Shown here piece after piece: positions 23,212 to 35,120 of a stretch of DNA of 64,000 nucleotides (within the stretch, counting starts at the first letter, position 1; every line of letters starts with the position of its first letter). The position numbers and the translations under genes are program-made. Origin of the DNA: Liolophura sinensis (taxonomy: Eukaryota > Mollusca > Polyplacophora > Chitonida > Chitonidae); assembly GCF_032854445.1 (NCBI RefSeq), contig NC_088297.1, positions 10,070,163-10,134,162 on the forward strand, written 5' to 3'. Below the pieces are notes generated by a model. That model was not told where the DNA came from. It was given only the letters and a program-made list of their open reading frames with translations, and made no database searches.

Positions 23212-24055
23212 ACATGCACAAGTGACCGCTTGTCAAAACTCACAACTACTAGTGATTCGTTATACATATTAATAACAGAATAACCAAGTCAATTAAGAAA
23301 CGTTGGGCGGGGACCCAAAGTCACATATGAGATCACTTCTTCACGGAAGCAACGTCTTATTTTAAGACACAATTAACTGACGTTTGTTGTTGGCGCAGTC
23401 AATAACAGATTTTGTAAAAGTTGCAACCTAAAGGCTTCAAGAAATACTGGCAATGCCTACAATCCCTACATTTGCTTTCTCCTGTTGATCACATTATTGC
23501 AATAAAGTGAATAAAACGATTATACTTTTAAACGACTTTATAAATATTCATGCAAAACCATATGCAATTCTTTGCAACTTATCATAAACAGTGCAAATTT
23601 ACACGGATACTGAATAAATCTTTGAGATTACGTAAAGCTTTGAATGACATATTGCAATTAATCGATGCATATGTAAAACCTATAAGCATCTGATTAATTT
23701 TTTTTTAATAATTTAACAATTTTTTTAATAATCAGTTTTCATACATAAATACTTTTAATACTTTCATAATTCGTAGTTCTTCACAATAGTGAATTGAAAA
23801 ATTATGTGCATGTATTTTGAGAAAAAATTAAGGACTTTATTTCAAAGGAAAGAAAAAATATGAATTTTCTTTACGAAAATGTAACTTTCCTTTAATCAAG
23901 TAGTCAGAAAACTCTGTGATGAGCAGCCAGCACATAACAAATTCTTCCATGAATCCATTGACAGCCAAAATTTACCCATCACTGTTCATAAAATCAAGTA
24001 CCTAGATGGCTCAACAGAATCCAGCAGTGCCAAAGTTGCAGGAAAGTTAACAATT
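23212..24055. other. AT-rich spacer
   Basis: No gene is recognised. T runs lie near 23698 and 23720. The composition is AT-rich until the sharp change at about 24060. Confidence 0.6.
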
Positions 24056-24389
24056 TGTGCCACTTATCAGGTGTTCAGTTTTTGCGCTGCTTTGGCGCTC
24101 AATTCTCTCACTGCGCCTTGCTGTGATTTGAAGGCTGAGAAACTAACATGTTCCTTCATTTTCCTCGTCACTGCATAATTCAGACATTGCAGCGTAGGGG
24201 GCACTGATTTAGGGCGATCTAAAACGTCGCTTCTCAACAGGGTGCGCTATTTCAGCGCTGTCCCTCGAGTGACAAATTTCGGAGTCATCGGGCCTTGTCC
24301 GCAAAACTGTCGCAATCTACTGATGAAGCCGTGGGAGAAATAATGTAATTATGAGTGCCGACGACCCAATATGGCCGCTCAGGAAGCGA

Positions 24390-24416
24390 TCTCGTCTAAC
24401 GCTGATTGAGACGAGA
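24390..24416. repeat. Perfect 8-bp inverted repeat
   Basis: TCTCGTCT at 24390-24397 pairs exactly with AGACGAGA at 24409-24416 across an 11-base loop. Confidence 0.85.
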
Positions 24417-24497
24417 GGGATAGAGACTCAGTGTGCGCGCCACCTGTAAAAACTCTTAATGAGTCGCTGAGCGTTTTTGATAACGGCCCAGCACCAG

Positions 24498-24523
24498 GCC
24501 AGTCACACCACGCTGTGACTGGC
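24498..24523. repeat. Perfect 10-bp inverted repeat
   Basis: GCCAGTCACA at 24498-24507 pairs exactly with TGTGACTGGC at 24514-24523. The loop is the six bases CCACGC. This is the strongest GC-rich hairpin I noticed in unique DNA of the window. Confidence 0.9.
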
Positions 24524-24710
24524 TGTGAAATGCGCAGCAAACAATTGTTAGTCAATTACAACATAAACAAGAAGTAACTGTTTGGACAAATAACTGCTCT
24601 TGAGATAGAGATTAATGTGCTTGTGAGTAAGATTTCACCCTCTTTGTCAATTCCAGCATTGAACAGCACAGACACGAACAAGTTATCCAGGGGAAGTAAT
24701 GTAATGGAGA

Positions 24711-24904
24711 CAAGATTTCCTGTGATTTCTTCAATAAAAAATAATTACCTGCTCTGGTGTGTGCAGTTAATAATTTGTGTGTATGTGTGTATGTGTGTGT
24801 ATGTGTGTGTGTGTGAGTGTGATTTTTTTTTAGAGACAAGATTTCCTGTGATTTTTTCAATAAAAAATAATTACCTGCTCTGGTGTGTGCAGTTAATAAT
24901 TTGT

Positions 24905-24940
<36 letters not shown>

Positions 24941-24980
24941 GTGTGTGATTTTTTTTTAGAGACAAGATTTCCTGTGAAAA
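24711..24980. repeat. About 123-bp tandem duplication containing (GT)n
   Basis: Two nearly identical units (24711-24833 and 24834-24957) and the start of a third each begin AGACAAGATTTCCTGTGA. They carry a GT-rich microsatellite and end in a T run. Open frames rich in Val/Cys or His/Thr on the two strands come from the (GT)n. Confidence 0.9.
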
Positions 24981-26580
24981 AATTATCAATTGTTCTGATG
25001 TGTGTGTGTTTTTTACGGACAAAGTTGGAAAAGGAAATCATGAATGTTGACACAATTATAAATGTTCTGTTTACCTGACAGTTACTTTCACTTTCTCTTT
25101 TATTTTTTTTAAACAAAGTTTAGAAACAACATCATCAAAGTTTATGTGATTTTTTAACAGTGAATACATGTGATGAATGAATGAAACTACAGAACAAATG
25201 GCACCAAAATTTGGATAAAAATGGAATTTGCTAACACTTCTAATTCTTTAAGACGAGAAACGAACTGCATAATTAAAAAAAAAAAAAAAAAAAAAAAAAC
25301 ACAGCAGAACTTAAATTACCGGTACTACTTTTACCAATAATACTTTTAAGCAATTAAAAACTTTGATAAACTGAAAGAACAATTTCTTACTTGAATATTT
25401 AATTATTTTCTCTTTATGGTGTGGTAAATTCTAGAAACGTTACAGTCACAATTAACATCTGCATCGTCTAGAAATAAAATGAAATCGGATTTGCATGCAG
25501 GAACCTGTTAAAATGACTGAAGAATAATTTAGAGTAGGTCGGCCTTCTGTAAAGCAATCACGGGAGACAGCTTTTATTTCGTGTGGATTGTGTCCCAAAA
25601 AAAATTACACCCTACTTACAAAAAAAGCTCAACAAAACGCCTTAATAACTGTAAACATTGTCACAGTGTCTTGTACAAATTCTGATTTTACCGTTCATTG
25701 TGAAGAGGATAAAACAGCTGAGAATAACCTCTGACCTTCTGAAGGGTGTCATTGCACGGGTGAATTTCACGCCTGGTGATTCACAAAAACACGACACAAA
25801 AAACCTCCCACTTGTGGCAGACAATAGAGTACATTCCTCAACAGGGACTGCACGTGTTAAACAGGGGTTTTATGGATGGAGAAACACGAAGCCAATGCAG
25901 ATAAGTCCCCTTGATAGGCTCAAGGTATGAGCTAATCCACGATTTGTTGCCCGTTACTTATTAAGAAAGGAATATCATTATTTTACCACAAAATGTATGC
26001 ATTATCATTGCACACATCTCAACCAATTGAACTTTATGATGTCAAAAAACGTACAATATTAGTTCTGTACATTTCAATTTGCATATTTCAAAGTCACATC
26101 TGGTAAAATACAAAGGTACATATGTTAATGAGTCAGAATAAAGAATATCCATTGAAAGAGATTTTTAAAAAAAAAGGTATAATTGTAGTATGCAGCCACG
26201 AGAAAACAATAAAATGAAACAAAAAAAAAAAAAATTAAATAAAAAACCGCTAGAGAATGTGAAGGGAAAATTAAAGATTTCTAATTAAAAAGAGATGAGC
26301 ACAGAAAATAGTATTTATAGCAGAATAAAGGGTTTGCAAGGAAAATATAAAAGAATGTACTGTACTTAGGTAAAGCAAGGAATTATGCAAGGGAAAAAAA
26401 AAAGATGAAAGGAAACTGAGAGATGTGTCCAAAAAATAATGGTATCTCCAAAATAAACACATGTACATGTCCGTTTTCCATATCACTTGAGAAAGGCCGA
26501 ACAACCTCTAACTTAACAGCAGAATTGAAGCCTCGAACGTTAAAAGGAAGAGCTTTCACGATGACATAAGATATAGAAGC
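24981..26580. other. AT-rich noncoding stretch
   Basis: No gene is recognised. Long A runs lie near 25276-25300 and 26220-26235. The 90-codon frame at 25658-25930 has no recognisable features. Confidence 0.6.
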
Positions 26581-28680
26581 CTTTTTCTGTGTTGGTCAAC
26601 AGTATATCAGCTCTGGCCTCAAGGCCAGGGGTTTGACCGCTGGTCAGTATAGTGTGGCCACAGGCATGTGAACCCATATTTTGGCCCTCTGACTGACCAC
26701 ACATACATTAGATCTACTCAAGTCCATCCACACTCAAGTCAAGGCAGCCTTAGACAGGCAAAAACTGGGTACAATGTCATGAGTGTCTTATATAACAAAA
26801 CTCCAGAAAGAGGGTAATTAGCCACAGGGTGTGCCTCCAAAATTAGGTGTCAACAACAGTCAGAAAAATTTAAATAAGAAAGAACTTGTTAGGAATGGGG
26901 ACACATGATTAGTGGGTGAAGAGAAGGAAAGGCGCATGATTTTTTTGTGGAGGATGGCAACAAAGGTTTGAGTTGTTTACTTGAAAGTATCAGAGAAAAT
27001 ATGGAGAATGCTTGTACACTTAAGTTTACATGAAAGTGTTGCTCTCTAAAAGGGGCACTATAAAAATCCTGTCCCAACTAAAGCAGTCGAAAATCCTGCA
27101 CAACCATGTCAGTTTTTGTGTTTTGTCGTTCTTTCAAATACAAAGCTAGAAATGCTTTAAGAATTACATATCCAGAAAACCAAACCCTTGTAAAAATTTA
27201 TCACATGCAGTACTGAGTAAAGCTTGAAAATTGCATGCATGCACACAGTCTTTAAAACTGGGGGCTGGAGAGATTATGAAAGAAGAGCATAACTGTGTTT
27301 CTTCATAAACAAAGTCTGAAAAATGCGAAGAAATAGAACTAACTAACTTAAGGCATAAAACATATTTTATGAAGGAAAGAAGCAGTGATAAATACAAAGA
27401 CAATTTTGTTTAAAATACCACAATAATGTCACAAATATTCCTACCTCAAGATCTATTCTTGTCTTGTCCCTTTCCTCTCCAAAGCTCCACAAAAAATTCT
27501 GTTCTCAATACCTTGCTTTCTTGGTTTCCAGGCTTACTTCTTTCCCTTCCAGGCCTCTTCAGCATTCAGGAAAAATTCAACCCTAAAGGGGACAAAAAAG
27601 GGAGAAAAATTGCAGTACTAGGGATTTTCATTCTTGGGTAACACCGCTCTGTCCACATTGGTCAAGCTGATCCAGATTACACAAGTCTAGGGGTCAGTTT
27701 GACCAATAGGAGATCAGATAGGACTGTCACAAGCACTGACATAACTCCACCCCCCTCTCCTCACCCCCTCCCATGCACCCAGCCCCAACTTTACCCTCTA
27801 AGCTTGGGTTGGATTACACAAAGTCTGACCCTCAGCAGGATGTGAAATCTTCTCAAATTCATCTGCCTTCTAAATAGATCTCTGCCAAAAACTTCTACAT
27901 GAAAAGAGTTTGTAGTACTTCTTCGTGGAATATTTTATATGTACATTTAAGAAAGTGTTTAGATTGAAATTAAATTCAACCCTCAGACAGATTTTTTAAA
28001 CTTTAAGTCTTTCAAGGCCACATCTTTTGTTAGACTGTGACAAGGATTTTACCTTCCACACTTAGAAAGCAGTATTAAGAAGAAGGCCCTTTTTAAATCA
28101 GAAGTTTTTCTTCATCTTTTAAGTAGTCATTAACCAGCTTTTTAAAATTACGAAAAGTTGTATTTAAAACAGTAGACATCACTTTTAGACCTTTCTTTAT
28201 ACTCTGTAACAGTATAGCCATATGTGAACATTTCATTCCATATTAACTTTAGTTATTCCTCTGGCACAACCATTTTTTTTATACCTTAAGTACATAGTTT
28301 TTGGAAGTATGCAAAGGGAAAAAACCCCACTATGTTCAGCTCCTATGCACTCTGTTTCTTCTTTTTATGAATTTGTTTTTAAGTATGAATTTTATTTTAT
28401 TTTCCTTCACAGCCATTTTCTGAAGCAATTTTCCAACAAGTTTTTTTTGTTGATTCCTCATGCATGTCATTTGTATAAGTTTCTATTCAGCAAATATATA
28501 TGAAAAGCGGCCACATATTTCCGTCACATGGACATTTGTACATCTGCCATCTGTACTGATATTTGCAAACCATTTAATAACTACGAAATATCTATTCTAT
28601 GTTAAAAAAAAAACTGTTCATGTTTTAGCCCTAGAGAAACCAATGGTTACAACCATGTGTACACACAAGCAAGCACTTTC
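26581..28680. other. Mixed unique DNA with TGACCA-rich patches
   Basis: Patches at 26581-26770 and 27640-27850 have mixed composition and carry TGACCA/TGGTCA words (near 26593, 26641, 26693, 27658 and 27699). A 7-bp perfect inverted repeat, CTGGCCT and AGGCCAG with a 2-base loop, lies at 26613-26628. The rest is AT-rich with no recognisable gene. Confidence 0.45.
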
Positions 28681-28960
28681 TATGCTGACCATCCACTGAC
28701 CATTGGCTGGCCATCCCTCCAAACAGGACTGGTCAAGGCCTTACATCTGATCTGGTCATTTTCTTTATGCAAATACAAAACATGTGATAGGCAGAGGCTA
28801 GGCATGTGGTTAATCTTCAGCTGTCCGGCCAGTGGAAAGGCTGACCAGTGCAGCGGTCAAGGGATGAAATCAAATCAGCCCACTCAGTGATGAAAGCATT
28901 GGTCTGGTTATACAACATTCACTATGCCCTGGAGATGACCAGGCACATTTCTAAGACCAG
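28681..28960. other. Dense cluster of TGACCA/TGGTCA words
   Basis: Six TGACCA or TGGTCA words fall within about 260 bp (near 28685, 28696, 28730, 28753, 28842 and 28936). They have related but non-alignable flanks such as GGCTGGCCA and CGGCCAGTG. No gene is recognised. Confidence 0.45.
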
Positions 28961-29740
28961 TTTCCATGGTGATTTGAAAGTTGAGAATTCAGATTTGATT
29001 CATATTCTTTTGTCCAGTTGTCCATTTTTCTAAAAGGGTCATGCATATTTTTGCATAAACACACAAACATGTGTTTGCAACTTGCAAATAGCACAACACA
29101 TAAAATTGGTCATGAAATGTTTCAAGCTCGACAGAATGTATGATTCGCACAAAAAAAGAGGTATTGAAACAGAAATTTATCTTATCTCTTTGAGTATACC
29201 AATATTTCATGTACAAATTACACATCCATTATAGATGTGATTTAAAAAATGTGAGGTGTAATAAATTTCATAAAATCTTCATTTTATTTATAAATCTCAC
29301 AGCGTGAACACTGATGCAATAAAGGCCATACTTAAGTATCAGCATAATCAGTTAAAAACGACAATACATTCTAATTCACTTTATATATACATGTATATAT
29401 AAATATATATAAATATATAAATATAAATATATAAATATAAATAAATATGTATATATAAACTATCATAGACCTGAATAAAATCCTTCTTCAACAGAACAGT
29501 TTTTGTAATGAAGAAACCCACTTCAAACATCTTTATTTCTCTTCATCAATATCCAAAACATTTTTCAAGAACAATATTGAATGAAAAAAGCACAAACAGA
29601 AAGAATTCCTCCAAAAAGTCCATTGTCTGATGATTAAAGAATCAAGTCTCTTCCTGAAATACTTTCTTGGGAGAAATTCTCAGAATTTCTCAGTTGAAAA
29701 CCTATAGCCTATTACGCAATCCTTAATGTTGTTGTTGTTT
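28961..29740. other. AT-rich spacer with AT microsatellite
   Basis: An interrupted TATAAA/TATATA microsatellite covers about 29380-29460. No gene is seen on either side. Confidence 0.65.
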
Positions 29741-30010
29741 TCACCTCAGTCTATCAATGGTTGGGCTTTGATCAGTGGCTAGCCATGGTTCTACACTGCC
29801 ACAGATCTAATGGTCAGCCAGTCAGATACTGGACACTCATCTCTCAAAGGGAACAGGAGGAAAGTGGATAGCTCTGATCAGCCAATCACTGACCAGCATC
29901 CACACTGACCAGCGAGAAGATGTAACGTCTCCTGACCATCCATCTTTCTAATGATTCGCAGTCTTTTCATCTGAAGACTGACCTGTGCCCCATTATCTGC
30001 AATCTTTGTA
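29741..30010. other. TGACCA word cluster
   Basis: TGGTCA near 29811 and TGACCA near 29890, 29907 and 29931 occur with other CCAGT/GATCAG words in a mixed-composition block. Two close copies read CACTGACCAGC. No gene is recognised. Confidence 0.4.
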
Positions 30011-30184
30011 CCATCTGTTATGGAAGAAATCCAGAATTCATCTCAAAATAGCTGGTATGGGGGAGGAGGATGACTGTCTTGTCAGAGACTCTGTCCGTAA
30101 GATCGACTTTTGTAATTTGACATCAAAACTTTGCAGTGTCGCAAGGCATATAAACTAGCTACAGTTCCATCTTATACAGGGCCA

Positions 30185-30272
30185 GTTTCCTCCCACCAGA
30201 ATGCTGGCTGCTTTGGTATAAGTGAAATATTCTGTAGTACCAAGTAAAACACCAATTAAATAAATAAATACA
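30185..30272 (+). mobile_element. Heavily 5'-truncated SINE with perfect target duplication
   Basis: Only the last ~88 bp of the SINE remain, from the GTTTCCTCCC segment to the AAATAAATAAATA tail. TATACAGGGCCA occurs exactly at 30173-30184 and 30273-30284, a perfect 12-bp target-site duplication. Severe 5' truncation is typical of LINE-driven insertion. Confidence 0.9.
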
Positions 30273-30284
30273 TATACAGGGCCA

Positions 30285-31460
30285 AATTTCAGCTACAATC
30301 CTTAAGCAGCATTTCCAAAATTTCCATGAATAAAATATCAAAACTGATCAAATTTCTGAATAGCTAAGCTAGAGCAAATTTCTAAAAACATTTCAAGATA
30401 TCATTTTGCGTCTTGTATCTTTCCTGTGCTTTCTTAGCATTTATTTTCATATTTAGTAGTGACTTGATAGCAAAACTTTGCTACATGTGTATGTTGCAGA
30501 GTATAATCTAGTCAAACCCTTTTTTATCGGGCTTAAATTCTGCTTCATTCCCAAAGAAGCCTTTCCCCAAATTTCATTTGAAAACTACAAAAACTGAGCT
30601 AAATCCAGAGAGCCAATTTTCAATATCATCTCAAAAGATCATTTTTACATCTTACAGGTATTTCTTATCCCAATTTATCCCCTATTAAACATGCTATGTA
30701 CTAAAAAGTTTTAGCAGCATTTTCTTGGGAAATTAATTTAGAGGACCTCTTATTTTTATCTCAAACACTCAAAGAAATAAAATAAAATATTCTTGTCTGA
30801 AAATGGCACTTCATCTCTGAAGTTTACAAAATTAGTCAGGAAATTGCTAAGTTAATGCCATAGTTTTTTTTTAAATGGATGCGAGAAACTATTGTCTCTT
30901 CACCCCTTTAAAAAATTAAAATCAAAATTAAAACCATGATTTATGTTTCTGTAATTTAAAAAATATTGCATTTTTAAAAGCAATGGAAACAAAACAACAT
31001 TTTTTTCATGTCACAGTCAACTTAATATGTATTGATATGAATTTGATTTTCAAAATTATTGTCTTTTAATGGTATCAAAATACTAATTTACTTCTTTTAC
31101 AAATAATACATATTTTCAGACTCGACAGACAAGATATGAATGCTTTAAGAGGCTATCAAATTTTTACAGATTTTGTAAATTATCATCACGGTGGAAAGAT
31201 TCAAATATTACATATACGATGCTACAATTTAGGCCATAAAATGTCAAGTCAGCTCATAATTCTATGACCTAATTATGCTGGTATTACAGCACAATTTGAC
31301 CACTGATGAAAAACTCTAAATTTGTTCCTCTGAACAGTACAATATATAACAGGAACAAAAAGAACAAGCTCTGTATGACTTTAATAAAGCTGTTGATTTA
31401 AAATTAAGGATGTTTTTGACTATACATAAGCCAGTGATTCGCTTAACTGTCTGTCTGTAG
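30285..31460. other. AT-rich noncoding stretch
   Basis: No gene, array or clear element was seen in these 1.2 kb. Confidence 0.6.
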
Positions 31461-31461
31461 A

Positions 31462-31545
31462 GTTGTCATCGTATAAGCGAAATATTGTTTAGGATATAAC
31501 TCACCGCACAAAAACACCAATCAAATAAATAAATGAATAATAAAA
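31462..31545 (+). mobile_element. Decayed SINE tail fragment
   Basis: TCGTATAAGCGAAATATT followed by AAAACACCAATCAAATAAAT matches the SINE tail. The middle is disrupted and no target duplication is evident. Confidence 0.75.
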
Positions 31546-31639
31546 CACTTGATTTTAAAGGCAAAGCAAAGTACTGAAAATACCTCCTATGGTCATCTTT
31601 TTAACAAGAATATGACAGCAGCCATTTTCTAAATTTGGA

Positions 31640-32290
31640 TTTTAAAAAAAGGTTTATTTCAGTTCACAGAGCACAAAACACTCAAGAGGAACAACTGGTA
31701 TGCTCTGATTGGTAGAATTCTCACTAATATGTTGGTGTAACAACTACCCATTGGCTGATTTAGAGCATTAGGTTTAAGAGGAGTGGTGTTATGTAATGGA
31801 TACTGGAAAGGAATTCTCAAGTGAACAGATGGGCTGGAAGGTGTTTGCTGCTGCTGGTGCTGGTGGTGGCAGGAGAAAAATGGGGGTAGGGGGTGTTGGA
31901 AAAAGGACACAGTCCTAACCACAAAGGCAGGCAGAGAGAATAGGAAGACCAGTTTAATGACAGCTCTCAAGTCTTGCGTGTGCCGCATGAAACTAAATAC
32001 TAAAACCTGAGCACTATTTTTAAACAAGACACAATAGTACCCCTTTGATCTGGGTACTAATTGTGTCAGGGGCAGAGATGCGGGGGTTTTAAGTTCTGAC
32101 CGCCGCACCATCTTTGTTCCTGTTGGATGATACTGTAGCCATGATGCCATCCCCGCATCAAGATGGACAAAGGTTAAAACTGTTACATTAGTTACCACTT
32201 CTCTGATGTCATGCTGATCTTATAGTCAGTAATGGCACGGTATCCTCGATTGGTTAAGATATCATCGCCATGAAAATTATACAACAGGGA
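31640..32290. other. Unique mixed-composition block
   Basis: The block has few homopolymers and contains a 179-codon minus-strand open frame. CCTTTGATC at 32042-32050 fits the TCF/LEF consensus. Together these suggest an exon or a regulatory element, but nothing decides between them. Confidence 0.35.
31659..32198 (-). other. Unassigned 179-codon open frame in unique DNA
   Basis: This is the longest frame outside tandem repeats. The translation has a His/Gln-rich stretch about residues 110-120, hydrophobic segments about residues 80-100 and 160-178, and no domain I recognise. It ends about 20 bp from AT-rich spacer. It could be a lineage-specific gene, part of a noncoding transcript, or chance in less AT-rich DNA. 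Confidence 0.18.
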
Positions 32291-32711
32291 AAAGAAGAGT
32301 GAAACATTCATGAAATGAAAATATTTATTCAATTGTGGTGTACATGCATGTGCATTTTGAGAAATCTTGTCTACAGTTCTTTTGCTGTCAGCGGTTTATC
32401 AAAGCCATTTATTCATAGTATGCATATATATTTTTTGACATTTTCAAGAATCTTTTTTTTTTTGATGAATGCTTTTTTTCGCGAAGTACAAGTAAAACAT
32501 TTTGGTATCTAGAATGGATTAATTATCAATTTCAAAATTTATTCACTTGAATCATTGTTGTTTAACAAGAGTTTTCCATTCACACAAGGGTTTTCCACTT
32601 ACACAAGCAGAAACCTGGGCTCATTTTAATCCCAAAAAAAAAGTCTTAGCCGACCCAGCAGGACCTGGATTTGAACATGTAACCTCATTGATCAATAGCA
32701 AGAAAGTTTCA
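32291..32711. other. AT-rich spacer
   Basis: No gene is seen. Near 32650-32690 a short stretch resembles a tRNA B-box on the minus strand (GTTCAAATCC), but no cloverleaf can be drawn. Confidence 0.5.
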
Positions 32712-32720
32712 CCTAAATCT

Positions 32721-33006
32721 TTGAGTGAGTGAGTGAGTGCTTGGGGTTTAACGTCCTACTTAACAATTTTTCCGTCATACGACGACAAGGGAATCCTTAG
32801 AGTGCATGTAATGTGTCTCCTTGTTGCAGGACAGATTTCCACCGCTCTTTTATCTAGTGCTGCTTCACGGAGACAACTCCTGGAAGGCAAGTAAGCCACC
32901 CTGCCCAAACCATTATACTGATACAGGTCAACCAGTCGTTGCCCTGTCCCCTTCATGCTGAACACCAAGCAAGGAAGTTACAACTTCCTCTTTTAGGGTC
33001 TTAGGT
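32721..33006 (-). mobile_element. GAGT-ended dispersed element with perfect target duplication
   Basis: The 286-bp element starts with (GAGT)n at 32721 and ends near CTTAGGT. CCTAAATCT flanks it exactly at 32712-32720 and 33007-33015. Near its other end AGGAAGTT and AACTTCCT form an 8-bp hairpin at 32972-32989. On the minus strand it ends with a ~46-bp segment (32739-32785) that aligns with the tail of the tRNA-headed SINE, then (CACT)n. I associate this sequence with widespread molluscan repeats but cannot name the family. Confidence 0.85.
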
Positions 33007-33077
33007 CCTAAATCTATGAAAGTTCCTCAGCAAGCAAAGTGTCTTCATGCCACAATATTTACAAGTTCATCTAGAAA

Positions 33078-33150
33078 TGCATTTAGCTTATGTATGCATT
33101 TAGCTTATAAATGCATTTAGCTTATAAATGCATTTAGCTTATGTATGCAT
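33078..33150. repeat. 17-bp tandem repeat, about 4 units
   Basis: Units of TGCATTTAGCTTATAAA or the variant ending in TGTA follow each other four times, plus a partial fifth. Confidence 0.9.
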
Positions 33151-33399
33151 TTACTTCATGTTTCATTCAATAATTAGTTTTATCCAAAGATAAAAAAAAT
33201 GCAGTGTCTCTGAGGTACATGCAAACCACTGACCTTTGGCACTTTAGTGTTAACCTTCAGCACATTTGACATACCACATACCGGTTAAAAGACGGTTTTT
33301 GGAACACAGATTGTGCCAACTGTCACATGAGCATTATCAACTTCTTCTTGTTATTAAGGTTCAGTAAAAGTGGAAGCCAAAGGCCAGATGGAGGCCAGT
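33151..33399. other. Short unique spacer
   Basis: No gene or repeat is recognised between the 17-bp array and the family D copy. Confidence 0.5.
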
Positions 33400-33720
33400 A
33401 CACCCTTAATGACCATGAATACTGTCCATGACTAACCTGCCCCTTTTTCCTGATTCTGAGAGTTCTGTTGATTTTAGAAAGGTGTTTTGAGGTTTGCTTG
33501 GAACATTCCTACTGGAAAATTTTTGGAGAAGTTTCAGCACCAAAATTAATATTCTGTGATATTTATTTGCCTCTAAAAGTGCACTTTTGTGGACAAAATT
33601 TTAGGTCATTTAGGGGTATATAATGGGTAGGGGAAACCAAGAACCACAGATCTTTGGCAAGTTATACCTCATACTGGTGGCAGTCAAGTGGTCTCCGGTG
33701 AACTGTCAATTAATGTGGAT
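33400..33720 (+). mobile_element. Family D dispersed repeat, most complete copy
   Basis: This copy contains, in order, CCATGACTAACCTGCCC, CTGATTCTGAGAG, GTTTTGAGGTTTGCTTGGAA, TTTGCCTCTAAAAG and TTTTAGGTCATTTAG. Parts of the same series recur at 33835-34260, 44205-44330, 49930-49985, 52040-52225 and 59335-60230. No coding frame, terminal inverted repeat or target duplication was found, so its class is unknown. Confidence 0.75.
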
Positions 33721-33834
33721 TGCAATTCATAGCCAACCATGTTAGTTTAAAATCCCAAGAAGTCAAAAAAAAAAAAAAAATGTGAATTGACAAAAATTTT
33801 ATCAACAACTTAGATGAACATGCTGCATTATGAA

Positions 33835-34260
33835 ATTTTTATTGAAAGGAGTTTTGAGCATTGTTTTAAATTCAGCTGATATCCTACTAGAAAAGTATGC
33901 CTCAGTAGCCAAAATAGTATTTATTTATTTATTTATTTGATTGGTGTTTTACGCCGTACTCAAGAATATTTCACTTATACGACGGCAGCCAGCATTATGG
34001 TGGGAGGAAACCGGGCAGAGCCCGGGGGAAACAAACGACCATCCGCAGGTTGCTGTAAGACCTTTCCACTTTTTGGCCGGAGAGGAAGCCAGCATGAGCT
34101 GAACTCACAGCGACCGCATTGGTGAGAGACTCCTGGGCCATTACGCTGTGCTAGCGCCAAAATAGTGTTAAAGGATGTATTTATTTGCCTCTAAAACCGC
34201 ACTTTTAGGGGTGAAATTTTAGATCATTCAGCTCATTAATTACCACATGTCATAATTATA
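33835..34260 (+). mobile_element. Family D copy interrupted by a SINE
   Basis: The left part (33835-33918) contains GTTTTGAGC and CCTACTAGAAAA, matching GTTTTGAGG and CCTACTGGAAAA of the 33400 copy. The right part (34167-34260) resumes with TTTATTTGCCTCTAAAA. The SINE between them carries an 11-bp target duplication, so family D was present before the SINE. Confidence 0.75.
33919..34155 (-). mobile_element. SINE nested in a family D copy, perfect target duplication
   Basis: GCCAAAATAGT occurs exactly at 33908-33918 and 34156-34166. Between them, on the minus strand, lies a nearly full SINE ending in an AAATAAAT tail. A short deletion has removed part of the B-box segment. Confidence 0.95.
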
Positions 34261-35120
34261 CACACTGTAAAAACATACAAAAGACAAAGTCAATGCTAAG
34301 CTAATGACACCTATAATGTAATCTGGTTGTAGAGAGGCGAGGTGTCACCATAAACTGTCCACTACAAAATCAGCGTCAAAAGAACTACATCTCATCTCGT
34401 AAATAAAAATTACACGGGTCTCCACGCAGATAAAAAGAGGGGGGTAAGTTATAGTCACTGGTCAATAGATGGTGGACGCAGGGGTCTTGGTTATGAGGGA
34501 GCAAGGGGTATCAGACAAGGAAGCCCCATAAACCCACCGCTAAATCCCCCAGACTGAAAGGTTCTATGATTACACACTCTCTTTTCTTGGTCATTAAAGT
34601 CTTTGTTGCCTTGGACATCTCCGCAATAAAACTGGACACTGGCAAAAGCCTCCCACTGTAATGACCAGTAGACTGACCACTGTCAAATCTCCTCGGACAT
34701 GAAAGAGCTTTTTACGCACCGGGCTAATGTCATCTCCGACGACATTTTCCAGCAAAAATCAGCTTACTGGGGTAATTTTATGGTCTCGCGAGAGCCGCAC
34801 CATTTCCACCTATACTGGTCAAGGCATCGTCTTTGGGACTAACGCACTATTCTCATACCTTCTCCCTTTCCTGTCAACCCCCACCCCCCTCAGGGACTTA
34901 GTTTCGGTATACTACAAATACACTAGCAGATGGCCACTAAGTCCCAATGTTTCTCATCTCTACATGGAATAAAAAATTTACACCCAGACAGTGACCATCA
35001 CATCAAATATTTGACGCAAACCAGACATTTTGTACTGCATCCTAAGAGCTCACCTACTCTGAATCAATCTGATCAAGGTGAGGTCCAAAGCGGCCGTCAG
35101 AAATGAAAAAACTCGGATGC
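34261..35120. other. Mixed unique block with TGACCA words
   Basis: TGGTCA/TGACCA words lie near 34459, 34589, 34662, 34674 and 34817; the one at 34674-34682 extends to TGACCACTG. CpG is moderately frequent at 34330-34440 and 34685-34800. No gene is recognised. Confidence 0.45.

Larger units (their letters stand above)
24056..24560. other. CpG-rich block with strong hairpins
   Basis: This is one of the most CpG-rich stretches of the left half, with repeated GCGC words (near 24085, 24096, 24112, 24244 and 24255). Two perfect inverted repeats lie at 24390-24416 and 24498-24523. TTTGGCGC at 24091-24098 matches the E2F consensus. No frame is open for long. It is a candidate conserved regulatory element or a structured noncoding RNA. 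Confidence 0.45.

Noticed and set aside
24617-25078. 153-codon plus and 136-codon minus frames
   Set aside because: Both derive from a 123-bp duplication with (GT)n; Val/Cys and His/Thr bias follows from the microsatellite.
32640-32700. tRNA gene on the minus strand
   Set aside because: Only a B-box-like GTTCAAATCC is visible; no acceptor or anticodon stems can be paired. At most a SINE-head relic.
33937-34125. Frames sharing peptides such as VLRRTQEYFTY
   Set aside because: The same peptides recur at 41794-42048, 48924-49115 and 50070-50258 because all are SINE copies.
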